Source: Promethearchaeota archaeon
GTDB lineage: Archaea; Asgardarchaeota; Lokiarchaeia; Sigynarchaeales; MK-D1
Direction: 5' to 3'
Assembly (NCBI GenBank): GCA_016839865.1
Contig: JAEOTN010000439.1
Span: 1-11,880, forward strand
Length of the DNA stretch: 11,880 bases
Numbering within the stretch: the first letter of the stretch is position 1; each line of letters starts with the position of its first letter. Shown in pieces: positions 6,608 to 11,880 of the stretch. The position numbers were made by a program, and so were the translations under genes. Under the pieces are notes generated by a model. The model was not told the origin of the DNA, searched no databases, and saw only the letters and a list, made by a program, of their open reading frames with translations.

Positions 6608-8716
6608 TTAAATGGAATTTTGATCTGATGCTTTCTTCAAGAGATCGGTTATATCAGACACAATTTTTTTATCAACATATTCCGCATAATCTCCACTATT
6701 CACTTCTTTCAACAAACTCATTAGTTTTGAATATGCATCCAAATAATTTCCGAGGGCAATATTTTCTCTCTGTTTATCTAATGCATCTATGTAGGAAATG
6801 CAGACATCACATTGTTTTCTAAACGAATGCCATTGATCGAACATATTATCATCATGGACCTTATCAACATATGGAAGGGTTTCTTCTAAATCGTCAAGAG
6901 CTTCCTGATATTTCCCTTCTAAAATTTTCTGTTGAATTTTTTTGAAATCGTTACGTACTTTATTTTTCTTCAGTTGTTTCCCAGGTTTTATCACGATTAA
7001 TATGACAGTAGTCACTGCAATACTTGATCCAACTATAACCAAGATTAATCCTGTTGGAAAGAAAAACGATAATGGATTGCTGTCTCTAGAGTCTTTAATA
7101 CCATCTCTATCCGTATCTTTATGGAGTGGATCGGTTCCTAAATCGACCTCTTCACCATCTAGTAAATCATCACCATCAGAATCTGCAACACCAGGATCAG
7201 TACCATACGAATGTTCATGTACATTAATCAATCCATCTGAATCTGGATCATCTTGTGGATCTAAGATTTTTGCGATGTATATATCTGAGGTTCCATCACG
7301 GCTATCGTCGATCGAATTCGATAAAGGAAAATCTGTTGATTCGGTTTCACCTACAATAAGATAATCTCCGTTGCTGTTAGAAGTAACCCCATAGGATGAA
7401 TCATCATCTGTGCCACCCCAGTACGATGAAAATAATAAGTTTCCACTGAGATCAAATTCTGAAATGAATGCATCCCATCCGGACGTCCTATTTGGATAAT
7501 ATGCATTCATAGTTGGAAGGTTGTTACCAGATGTTTTCCCTGTGACGATTAAGGTATCTTGATCTGTCAAAATGCAATCACCTTGTTCTTCCCTAAGATT
7601 CCCAAAATACGTGCAAAAATCAAGAGAACCAGTAGAATTGAATTTTGAAATGATCAAGTTCGAGACTCCTCCGAATACATCATCTTGTGCATTTTTCATG
7701 GGAAAATCTGCAGATGTAGTATGTCCTACCAAGAAACATTCCCCATCTTCATTCACTGCCAAATCCGGCTTATAATCATTTTCTGAGCCACCAAAATATG
7801 TACTGTAATTCAAGGTAAAATTTGGATTAAGTTTAGTCAGAAAAATATCACTACCTCCAGATCTAGTAGGAAATGCAGGATCTTGTGTATTAAAATTATT
7901 TGAGCTTGTTTCCCCAGCAATGTAGCACTCTTCTGATGAACTAACAGCGATATCATAAGCTGCATCAGCGGAATCCCCTCCAATGTATGTGCTATATTCA
8001 AGGTCTCCTGACCATGAAAACTTCGAAACAAATACCTCAGAAGAACTTAGAGTTGAATCAAACGCACCCATCATTGGAAAGTTGGAAGAAAGCGTAGTTC
8101 CTACGACATAGATTGATCCCTCTGCATCTATTGCTATATTATATCCTATATCTGTATTACTACCACCCAGAAATGTGCTAAAAGCTATAGTTCCATCAGG
8201 CTGAAGCTTAGTTACGAAAGTATCCGTTGAGCCACCATTATAGGTATCATCATATGGATCCCCCCAGAGTGTATATGTTGGAAAGTCATTAGTGGAAGAT
8301 GTACTACCTGTTACAAAGCAATGTCCGTGCTCATTTACTGCTACTGCAAATATGCGATCATTTCCAAATCCTCCCAGATAGGTGCTGTAACTTATCGAAA
8401 AATCAGGGTTGAATTTTGTAATGAATGCATCATACGTGCTTCCCTGATGTGAGGAAAGGAGAGCATTTGATGTCGGATAATCTGTTGATTCTGTATAGCC
8501 AACGACGTAATATGATCCATCCACTCCTACTTCAATATCAGTCGCTACATCTTGAGAACTTCCTCCAAAATAAGTGCTAAAAAAGGAGGGAGGTGGAGTT
8601 TGGGATAAGTTGGGAGTTTTTATATGACTTTCCAAATTAAAAACATGTAAATATCCTCCAAATACTATAGAAAGGATTGTAAAAACAAGTAAAACCTTAA
8701 TGTGGTTTTTTTTCAT
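6608..8716 (-). CDS. Receptor-like surface protein: SBBP beta-propeller, DxDxDG stalk, single membrane helix, helical cytoplasmic tail
   Basis: Numbering is from the ATG at 8716 (702 residues). Residues about 5-24 are a hydrophobic signal or anchor after MKKN. Residues about 45-487 contain seven SBBP repeats of roughly 60 residues, each starting with a [FY]-[SC]-[TS]-[YFW]-x-G motif and containing a VxGxT turn and a D-x-[FI]-[VIL]-[TS]-K strand; seven fits a closed seven-bladed propeller. Residues about 488-548 carry three DxDxDG thrombospondin-type-3 calcium loops (DDPDSDGL, DSDGDDL, DTDRDG) separated by GTDP. A membrane helix spans about 554-576, followed by a Lys-rich stop-transfer and a ~120-residue charged helical domain with TPR-like hairpins. 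The expected topology is propeller outside and helices inside, like a sensor or adhesin that signals inward. The start is supported by GAGGT six bases before the ATG; the TTG two codons earlier is weaker. The ligand is unknown. Confidence 0.85.
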   Translation of the reverse strand: MKKNHIKVLLVFTILSIVFGGYLHVFNLESHIKTPNLSQTPPPSFFSTYFGGSSQDVATDIEVGVDGSYYVVGYTESTDYPTSNALLSSHQGSTYDAFITKFNPDFSISYSTYLGGFGNDRIFAVAVNEHGHCFVTGSTSSTNDFPTYTLWGDPYDDTYNGGSTDTFVTKLQPDGTIAFSTFLGGSNTDIGYNIAIDAEGSIYVVGTTLSSNFPMMGAFDSTLSSSEVFVSKFSWSGDLEYSTYIGGDSADAAYDIAVSSSEECYIAGETSSNNFNTQDPAFPTRSGGSDIFLTKLNPNFTLNYSTYFGGSENDYKPDLAVNEDGECFLVGHTTSADFPMKNAQDDVFGGVSNLIISKFNSTGSLDFCTYFGNLREEQGDCILTDQDTLIVTGKTSGNNLPTMNAYYPNRTSGWDAFISEFDLSGNLLFSSYWGGTDDDSSYGVTSNSNGDYLIVGETESTDFPLSNSIDDSRDGTSDIYIAKILDPQDDPDSDGLINVHEHSYGTDPGVADSDGDDLLDGEEVDLGTDPLHKDTDRDGIKDSRDSNPLSFFFPTGLILVIVGSSIAVTTVILIVIKPGKQLKKNKVRNDFKKIQQKILEGKYQEALDDLEETLPYVDKVHDDNMFDQWHSFRKQCDVCISYIDALDKQRENIALGNYLDAYSKLMSLLKEVNSGDYAEYVDKKIVSDITDLLKKASDQNSI

Positions 8717-8777
8717 ATTCAAACCTCGGGACTTCTTAATCTATTATCTGTACGTAATTGATGGTAATAATATTAAC

Positions 8778-8785
8778 TTATATAA
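8778..8785 (-). promoter_or_regulatory. TATA box of the SBBP propeller gene
   Basis: The palindrome TTATATAA lies 62-69 bases before the ATG at 8716. Initiation about 25 bases downstream (near 8752) would give a leader of roughly 36 bases carrying the GAGGT Shine-Dalgarno (8723-8727 on the minus strand). The TnpB element ends about 25 bases upstream of this box. Confidence 0.55.
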
Positions 8786-8804
8786 CAATTTTGAGAGAAT
8801 CGCG

Positions 8805-8960
8805 GTTCACTTGAACTACCTCTCCCTAAAGGAAGGGGATTCATAGGTTGTTAGCACGTCTTTAACACTATCGGGCTGTTCAAAAGCCCTCTATTCCCTA
8901 TCCAATTAGATTTGGGAAATTCTTTTTTGAGAATATTATTTGATGCATTTACGTCAGCGT
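8805..8960 (-). ncRNA. Candidate omega-RNA (reRNA) scaffold at the 3' end of tnpB
   Basis: On the minus strand the end of the tnpB frame and the following ~45 bases hold three structures. The first is a GGGCT/AGCCC hairpin with a 7-base loop (8873-8889), inside the coding region. The second is a hairpin of CCCCTTCC and GGGAGAGG around TTTA (8819-8838), pairing at seven of eight positions. The third is GTTCAAGTGAAC (8805-8816). The loop of the first hairpin (TTTGAAC) is complementary to GTTCAA (8811-8816), so a pseudoknot can form. Omega-RNAs of TnpB systems are known to overlap the 3' end of tnpB and finish in a GGGAGG-type hairpin followed by a TCAA-type end and the guide. The 5' boundary given is approximate; the guide would start near 8810 and run toward lower coordinates. 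Confidence 0.55.
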
Positions 8961-10152
8961 TTAGGACAGAACCGCACTTGGAACATACATATAATCCTCT
9001 GAATTTTCTATTAGATTTCTTCACTATCCCGCAACAACTACATGTTTGAGAAGTATATTCTTCGCTTGTCCTTATGACTTTAATACCAACCATTTCTGCC
9101 TTGTATTCAATTTGTTGGATAAGTTTAAGAAAGGGGATTAACACAAAATTTTGATTGTTCTTCTTACCGATATTAATATTCTGTTTCCAATATTCATTGT
9201 AACCAATGACTATCGTTCCAATATCATGTTCAACACAATGGTTCACTATTTTTCTTGATGTCTTATGAAAGATATCTTGAATTTTATTATTTCTCTTTCT
9301 GTGAATTTTCAAAATTCGGTTTGTAGTATCAGGTTTATTGCAGATTTTAGCCGCAGCCTTATATTTTGCCAACTCTTTGTTATAGAACTGATTTGTACTC
9401 TTTAAAACGCCACCTTTGATAATCAATGGATTACTACCAATGTTATCTGACGCAGTTATGACGTTTTCCAAACCCAAATCTACTCCAATTGCATTATTTG
9501 GATTCAATTGTAAGTCAATCGGCTCGTAATCGTATATGAGTTCAATAGTATATCTATCAGCAAAAGGAACAATCCTGACACCTTTCACGTTTTCAATATC
9601 GGTTTTAATCTTCGGAAAACCAGATCTCAGCATTTTTTGAGTGAGTAAAACAAGACCCTCTTTGTTTCTAACTTGCAAAGAAGTAAAATAGACAAGGTTT
9701 TTTCTATTTTTGCGTTTGTAATATGGAAGTTTGGGTATTGCTTTAAATTTCGAAGGATCTTTCTTCCAAGACTTAATTGCTTGAAAGAAACCTTTGAAGT
9801 TTAGATCTACTTGTTTCAAAACTTGCTGAGGTGGGTGAGAACCACATTTATTGTGTAATTTGATATAGGCATCATGTTTCCTGAGCAATTTCCACAATGT
9901 ATTATACCGAAGCCATTTCCCATTGGTGAAAAATTGCTGTCGAACCTCATACGTTGCAACATTAAACAGATTCTTGGAAAGGAAGGTTATCTCATCCAAA
10001 AATGGAGATTTTTTCATTTGAATCTGTCGAACAAGTTGCATGATATGTTATGAAGAGTTTTTTTTATTTTAAGTTGATAACTGTTAGAGTTTTTTGAATT
10101 TAAAATTGTAATAACCATTTTTTTCCTTGATTCTCAATATTTTTTTCACAAT
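8811..10152 (-). mobile_element. Lone-tnpB IS200/IS605-type element (approximate limits)
   Basis: The right end is set by the omega-RNA scaffold finishing at GTTCAA (8811-8816 on the minus strand). The left end is a guess. On the minus strand a TTGAT sequence (10153-10157) is followed by the predicted element and lies about 110 bases before the tnpB ATG, a usual left-end length. TTGAT is the known target-adjacent motif of ISDra2, but other TnpB groups use other motifs. CTTGAT (10126-10131) and ATCAAG (10153-10158) form an inverted repeat that could be the left-end hairpin. Elements of this family have no terminal inverted repeats or target duplications to confirm the borders. Confidence 0.35.
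8851..10041 (-). CDS. tnpB: TnpB, RNA-guided RuvC-like nuclease of an IS200/IS605-type element
   Basis: The 396-residue protein, of normal TnpB length, starts MQLVRQIQMK and has the helical N-terminal/wedge region followed by a RuvC domain. Asp188 lies in the RuvC-I motif AIGVDLG and Asp363 in RuvC-III NADVNASNNI. A zinc finger has Cys334, Cys337, Cys353 and Cys356 (TCSCCG, YVCSKCG). The usual RuvC-II Glu is absent: the strand reads TIVIGYNEYWKQ, with Gly280 where ISDra2-like proteins have Glu. This IGxN-x2-WKQ form is familiar in archaeal TnpBs, and Glu327 just before YTSQTC may supply the missing acid. TnpB cuts DNA using the omega-RNA transcribed from its own 3' end and helps retain the element. 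No TnpA (HUH transposase) is adjacent, so mobility would need one in trans. The ATG start is clear and the frame intact. Confidence 0.9.
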   Translation of the reverse strand: MQLVRQIQMKKSPFLDEITFLSKNLFNVATYEVRQQFFTNGKWLRYNTLWKLLRKHDAYIKLHNKCGSHPPQQVLKQVDLNFKGFFQAIKSWKKDPSKFKAIPKLPYYKRKNRKNLVYFTSLQVRNKEGLVLLTQKMLRSGFPKIKTDIENVKGVRIVPFADRYTIELIYDYEPIDLQLNPNNAIGVDLGLENVITASDNIGSNPLIIKGGVLKSTNQFYNKELAKYKAAAKICNKPDTTNRILKIHRKRNNKIQDIFHKTSRKIVNHCVEHDIGTIVIGYNEYWKQNINIGKKNNQNFVLIPFLKLIQQIEYKAEMVGIKVIRTSEEYTSQTCSCCGIVKKSNRKFRGLYVCSKCGSVLNADVNASNNILKKEFPKSNWIGNRGLLNSPIVLKTC

Positions 10153-10398
10153 ATCAAGACTTCTAGCCTTGGGGTCGCAAAAAAATATGAGGGTGACTAA
10201 ATGTGTTCGTTCCGGAGATAGCGTTTATTTTACAAATTTTTCTTCGATTTTTTACTACAAAAACTAAGTGATATGAAAGTGTGATTATAGAATGTCATCC
10301 TTGTCCCTATTTTTACCCCATATTTATTATAATGAGGAAGAATATTCATATAGAGTTCCAATTGCATTCTTATGGTCAAAAGATGAAAGTTTTGAGAA
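10042..10398. other. 357-base intergenic region upstream of tnpB
   Basis: The first ~115 bases are very T-rich on the plus strand, contain two direct copies of AGAGTTTTTT (10054-10063 and 10086-10095) and the CTTGAT/ATCAAG inverted repeat, and probably include the left end of the TnpB element. A less AT-rich islet follows (about 10160-10222, with CCTTGGGGTCGC and TTCCGGA), then AT-rich sequence as far as the small helical gene. I see no convincing protein gene, tRNA or box C/D RNA. Confidence 0.45.
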
Positions 10399-10701
10399 CT
10401 ATATAATTTTTTCGATGAATATGTCTTGAATTTTATCAAATAGTTGTTTATTTTCACGTATCATTTTTTGAAGAGTTTCATACGTTTTTGGAGAGTTCTG
10501 ATCTAAATTTTTCAAGAGATTCAACAAATCGAATTCATCTGCATTTTTTGGAAGTGTTTCTCCAAATTCCTGCAGTTCGTTCACGAATGTGGTGATCTCA
10601 TTATCTCCTAATAATCGATATATCTCTTCAATTTCGTTCTCATTCAATTTTACTTTCTCCAATAACGAGTCAATTGCATTCAAGCTACTAGACTTTTTCA
10701 T
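10399..10701 (-). CDS. Small acidic helical hypothetical protein
   Basis: I do not recognise this 100-residue product. It is almost wholly predicted helix, with Leu/Ile/Glu/Asn-rich amphipathic stretches (about residues 7-22, 28-40, 51-60, 65-80 and 82-98), no cysteine, no membrane segment, and no clear DNA-binding turn motif. Such proteins are often small binding partners or regulators, but nothing here shows that. The ATG at 10701 is chosen; the frame stays open to a TTG at 10737, which would add 12 residues but has no better initiation signal. A purine-rich AAGGGAAG precedes the ATG by several bases. It is divergent from the rhodanese gene across 104 bases. Confidence 0.6.
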   Translation of the reverse strand: MKKSSSLNAIDSLLEKVKLNENEIEEIYRLLGDNEITTFVNELQEFGETLPKNADEFDLLNLLKNLDQNSPKTYETLQKMIRENKQLFDKIQDIFIEKII

Positions 10702-10754
10702 AATATCTTCCCTTATGTTTGAATTTAAAATACACAAGAATTCGTCAGATTTCC

Positions 10755-10762
10755 TTTATACG
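10755..10762 (-). promoter_or_regulatory. TATA-like box between the small helical gene and the rhodanese gene
   Basis: On the minus strand GTATAAAG lies about 55-60 bases before the ATG at 10701, compatible with a leader of about 30 bases. The same bases read CTTTATAC on the plus strand, 43-50 bases before the rhodanese ATG at 10806, so this may be a shared or bidirectional core promoter. The evidence is sequence resemblance and spacing only. Confidence 0.3.
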
Positions 10763-10805
10763 TTAAAAGGATTGGATTTTTTACTAAATATTCAAACACA
10801 GTGTT

Positions 10806-11273
10806 ATGGCTGAGATAAGTAAGAAAAAAATTTGGATATGGGCTATCGTTATAAGTGTTGTTTTGGTTGGTACAGGTTTGGGAGTAGGAATCCCACTATA
10901 TAATTACATAAAAAATAGGCCAGATTTACCAGAATATCAAAACGTTACAGTTCAGGAAGCGAAGACTATGATTGATGATGATGTTACTTATCCTAACCTT
11001 ATCATCTTGGATGTTCGTACTTTAAGCGAGTATGAATCGGGGCACTTAATCAATGCGACTTTATTAACATGGAATTCAGTTAATTGGAGTTTTGATGGAG
11101 GAGAAAGTGTATTAGTGGGAAATGAAAGCACAAACATTCTTGTTTATTGTAATTCAGGCACTCGTAGTGCTCGTGCATCCCAGTTTTTATTAGATGCAGG
11201 TTTTACACAGATCTTCAATATGTGGGGCGGAATTCAGGCATGGAATACCGCAGGATATCCAACTACAACTTAG
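10806..11273 (+). CDS. Membrane-anchored rhodanese-like sulfurtransferase domain protein
   Basis: The protein has 155 residues. After MAEISKKK comes a single membrane helix (about 9-31), then a linker and one complete rhodanese domain (about 46-152). Its hallmarks are ILDVRTLSEYESGHL (Asp69-Val70-Arg71) and the active-site loop CNSGTRS, with Cys115 as the persulfide-forming nucleophile and Arg121 after it, then the C-terminal GFTQIFNMWGGIQAW. The CxxGxR(S) loop is intact, so sulfur transfer or persulfide handling is likely. Basic residues before the helix predict that the catalytic domain faces outside the cell. Known single-domain rhodaneses act on thiosulfate or polysulfide or serve as sulfur carriers; the substrate here is not shown. 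No ribosome binding site precedes the ATG. The last codons overlap the stop of the convergent membrane-protein gene by four bases. Confidence 0.88.
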   Translation: MAEISKKKIWIWAIVISVVLVGTGLGVGIPLYNYIKNRPDLPEYQNVTVQEAKTMIDDDVTYPNLIILDVRTLSEYESGHLINATLLTWNSVNWSFDGGESVLVGNESTNILVYCNSGTRSARASQFLLDAGFTQIFNMWGGIQAWNTAGYPTTT

Positions 11274-11880
11274 TGCTTTTTTCGTACTCCGAGTGCATTT
11301 AACTCCAATCGCTCTTTTTCTGCTAATTGAATCCCAGGTAAGGGGAATCGATTATGAAGTTTTGATATTTTTGACAATTTTTTCATGAACCAGAGCATTG
11401 GTTTGGTGATGAATTTACTAGGTCCAGAGATATTAGCAGATTTTTCGAATAATTCTATACCATAATCATCAAATCCCCCTAAGGCAGCATAAAGTGGCGT
11501 ATATATGAAAATCGGGTAGAAGAATAAGCTAAAAAGAAAGATTACAATCCCTACAGAAATGGATATTACTGGGATTTCCAGTTGAAATAACGGAACCATA
11601 ACAAAAGCTCTGAATATTACTAATAATGGTATTGTTACTACTCCGATTATCATGGGAACAAGATATGACTGCCAATAAAATCCAAAAGAATTCCATGGAA
11701 GTTTAATAATTTTCTTTTGTACATACCAAAAACGCACGATTACACTGACAGCTTTCTGAAATGATACTTCTAGGACGATGGCTTCCCATGTAAATCCTAA
11801 TTTGGCTAGGAGGAATACAGTGAGGATTTTGACCGGGATTTGGATTAAGTCTAATAACACTCTAGCAAACGGTTTGTTTA
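11270..11880 (-). CDS. Multi-pass membrane protein, C-terminal part; polysaccharide flippase-like
   Basis: The frame is open to the right edge of the window, so only about the last 203 residues are present; a GTG at 11858-11860 is internal rather than a likely start. At least three hydrophobic segments are visible (IPVKILTVFLLAKLGF, YLVPMIIGVVTIPLLVIF, ISISVGIVIFLFSLFF), followed by a ~55-residue basic cytoplasmic tail ending VRKKH. The pattern 'helix, LAKLGFTWEAIVLE, helix, FWYVQKK' resembles the C-terminal half of polysaccharide biosynthesis flippases of the MATE/MviN superfamily, in which helix pairs alternate with short basic loops. That assignment is by pattern only and other transporters are possible. 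The stop overlaps the rhodanese stop (TTAG shared). Confidence 0.55.
   Translation of the reverse strand, partial: NKPFARVLLDLIQIPVKILTVFLLAKLGFTWEAIVLEVSFQKAVSVIVRFWYVQKKIIKLPWNSFGFYWQSYLVPMIIGVVTIPLLVIFRAFVMVPLFQLEIPVISISVGIVIFLFSLFFYPIFIYTPLYAALGGFDDYGIELFEKSANISGPSKFITKPMLWFMKKLSKISKLHNRFPLPGIQLAEKERLELNALGVRKKH

Noticed and set aside
6942..7364. 140-codon plus-strand open frame (also 6628-6822 and 7572-7775)
   Set aside because: These are antisense to the SBBP propeller gene; the Ser-rich product reflects the complement of the repeated Asp/Gly/Ser codons.
6800..8600. Repeated DNA segments of about 180 bases in the propeller gene
   Set aside because: They are the coding reflection of seven diverged SBBP protein repeats, not mobile or CRISPR repeats; no regular identical repeats with spacers exist in the window.
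10054..10095. Two copies of AGAGTTTTTT
   Set aside because: Short T-rich direct repeats are expected in this composition; no further support for a regulatory role.
10205..10213. GTTCGTTCC resembling a tRNA T-loop
   Set aside because: No matching acceptor, D or anticodon stems could be found around it on either strand.
10230..10457. 75-codon minus-strand frame
   Set aside because: It overlaps the end of the better small helical gene, has low-complexity Lys/Asn/Tyr/Ser composition and no initiation signal.

Overview
The window looks like archaeal chromosome, most likely from an Asgard-type lineage. This is inferred from several signs: AT-rich spacers with archaeal TATA boxes (TTATATAA at two promoters); a GAGGT Shine-Dalgarno in front of one gene and mostly weak or absent ones elsewhere; oligo-T tracts after gene ends; small zinc-finger proteins with a C-x-H-G-x5-C-x2-C pattern; and a big SBBP beta-propeller protein with calcium-type DxDxDG repeats. 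No rRNA, tRNA or ribosomal protein gene is present, so the lineage cannot be fixed from the window alone.

Layout. The left edge holds the end of an unknown + strand gene (2-247). It converges on a large minus-strand enzyme (261-2348) that joins a xylose-isomerase-like TIM barrel to a Cgl0159/DhnA-like class I aldolase barrel. The promoter of this fusion has a nested palindrome: a TATA box inside a CGCGTGA/TCACGCG inverted repeat. Next is a PLP aminotransferase of the AspC/AAT-I fold (2668-3861, minus). Then come three genes of unknown role: a small beta-propeller-like protein (3980-4771, plus), a small zinc-finger protein that meets it stop to stop (4772-5119, minus), and a zinc-ribbon/coiled-coil/TPR protein (5343-6551, plus). 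A 702-residue surface receptor-like protein follows (6608-8716, minus), with a seven-repeat SBBP propeller, a calcium-binding stalk, one membrane helix and a helical cytoplasmic tail.

Directly upstream of that receptor gene sits a lone TnpB gene of the IS200/IS605 type (8851-10041, minus), with no TnpA partner. Its 3' end folds into a recognisable omega-RNA scaffold. The predicted guide runs up to the receptor gene's promoter. To its right are a 357-base spacer, a small helical acidic protein (10399-10701, minus), a membrane-anchored rhodanese (10806-11273, plus), and the C-terminal part of a multi-pass membrane protein resembling a polysaccharide flippase (11270 to the window end, minus).

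Genes mostly alternate in strand and appear to be transcribed singly. Several convergent pairs have stops that touch or overlap. The likeliest metabolic theme is sugar or cyclitol catabolism by the isomerase-aldolase fusion under local repression. The most unusual items are that fusion with its operator-like promoter, the receptor-like propeller protein, and the TnpB/omega-RNA unit next to the receptor promoter.
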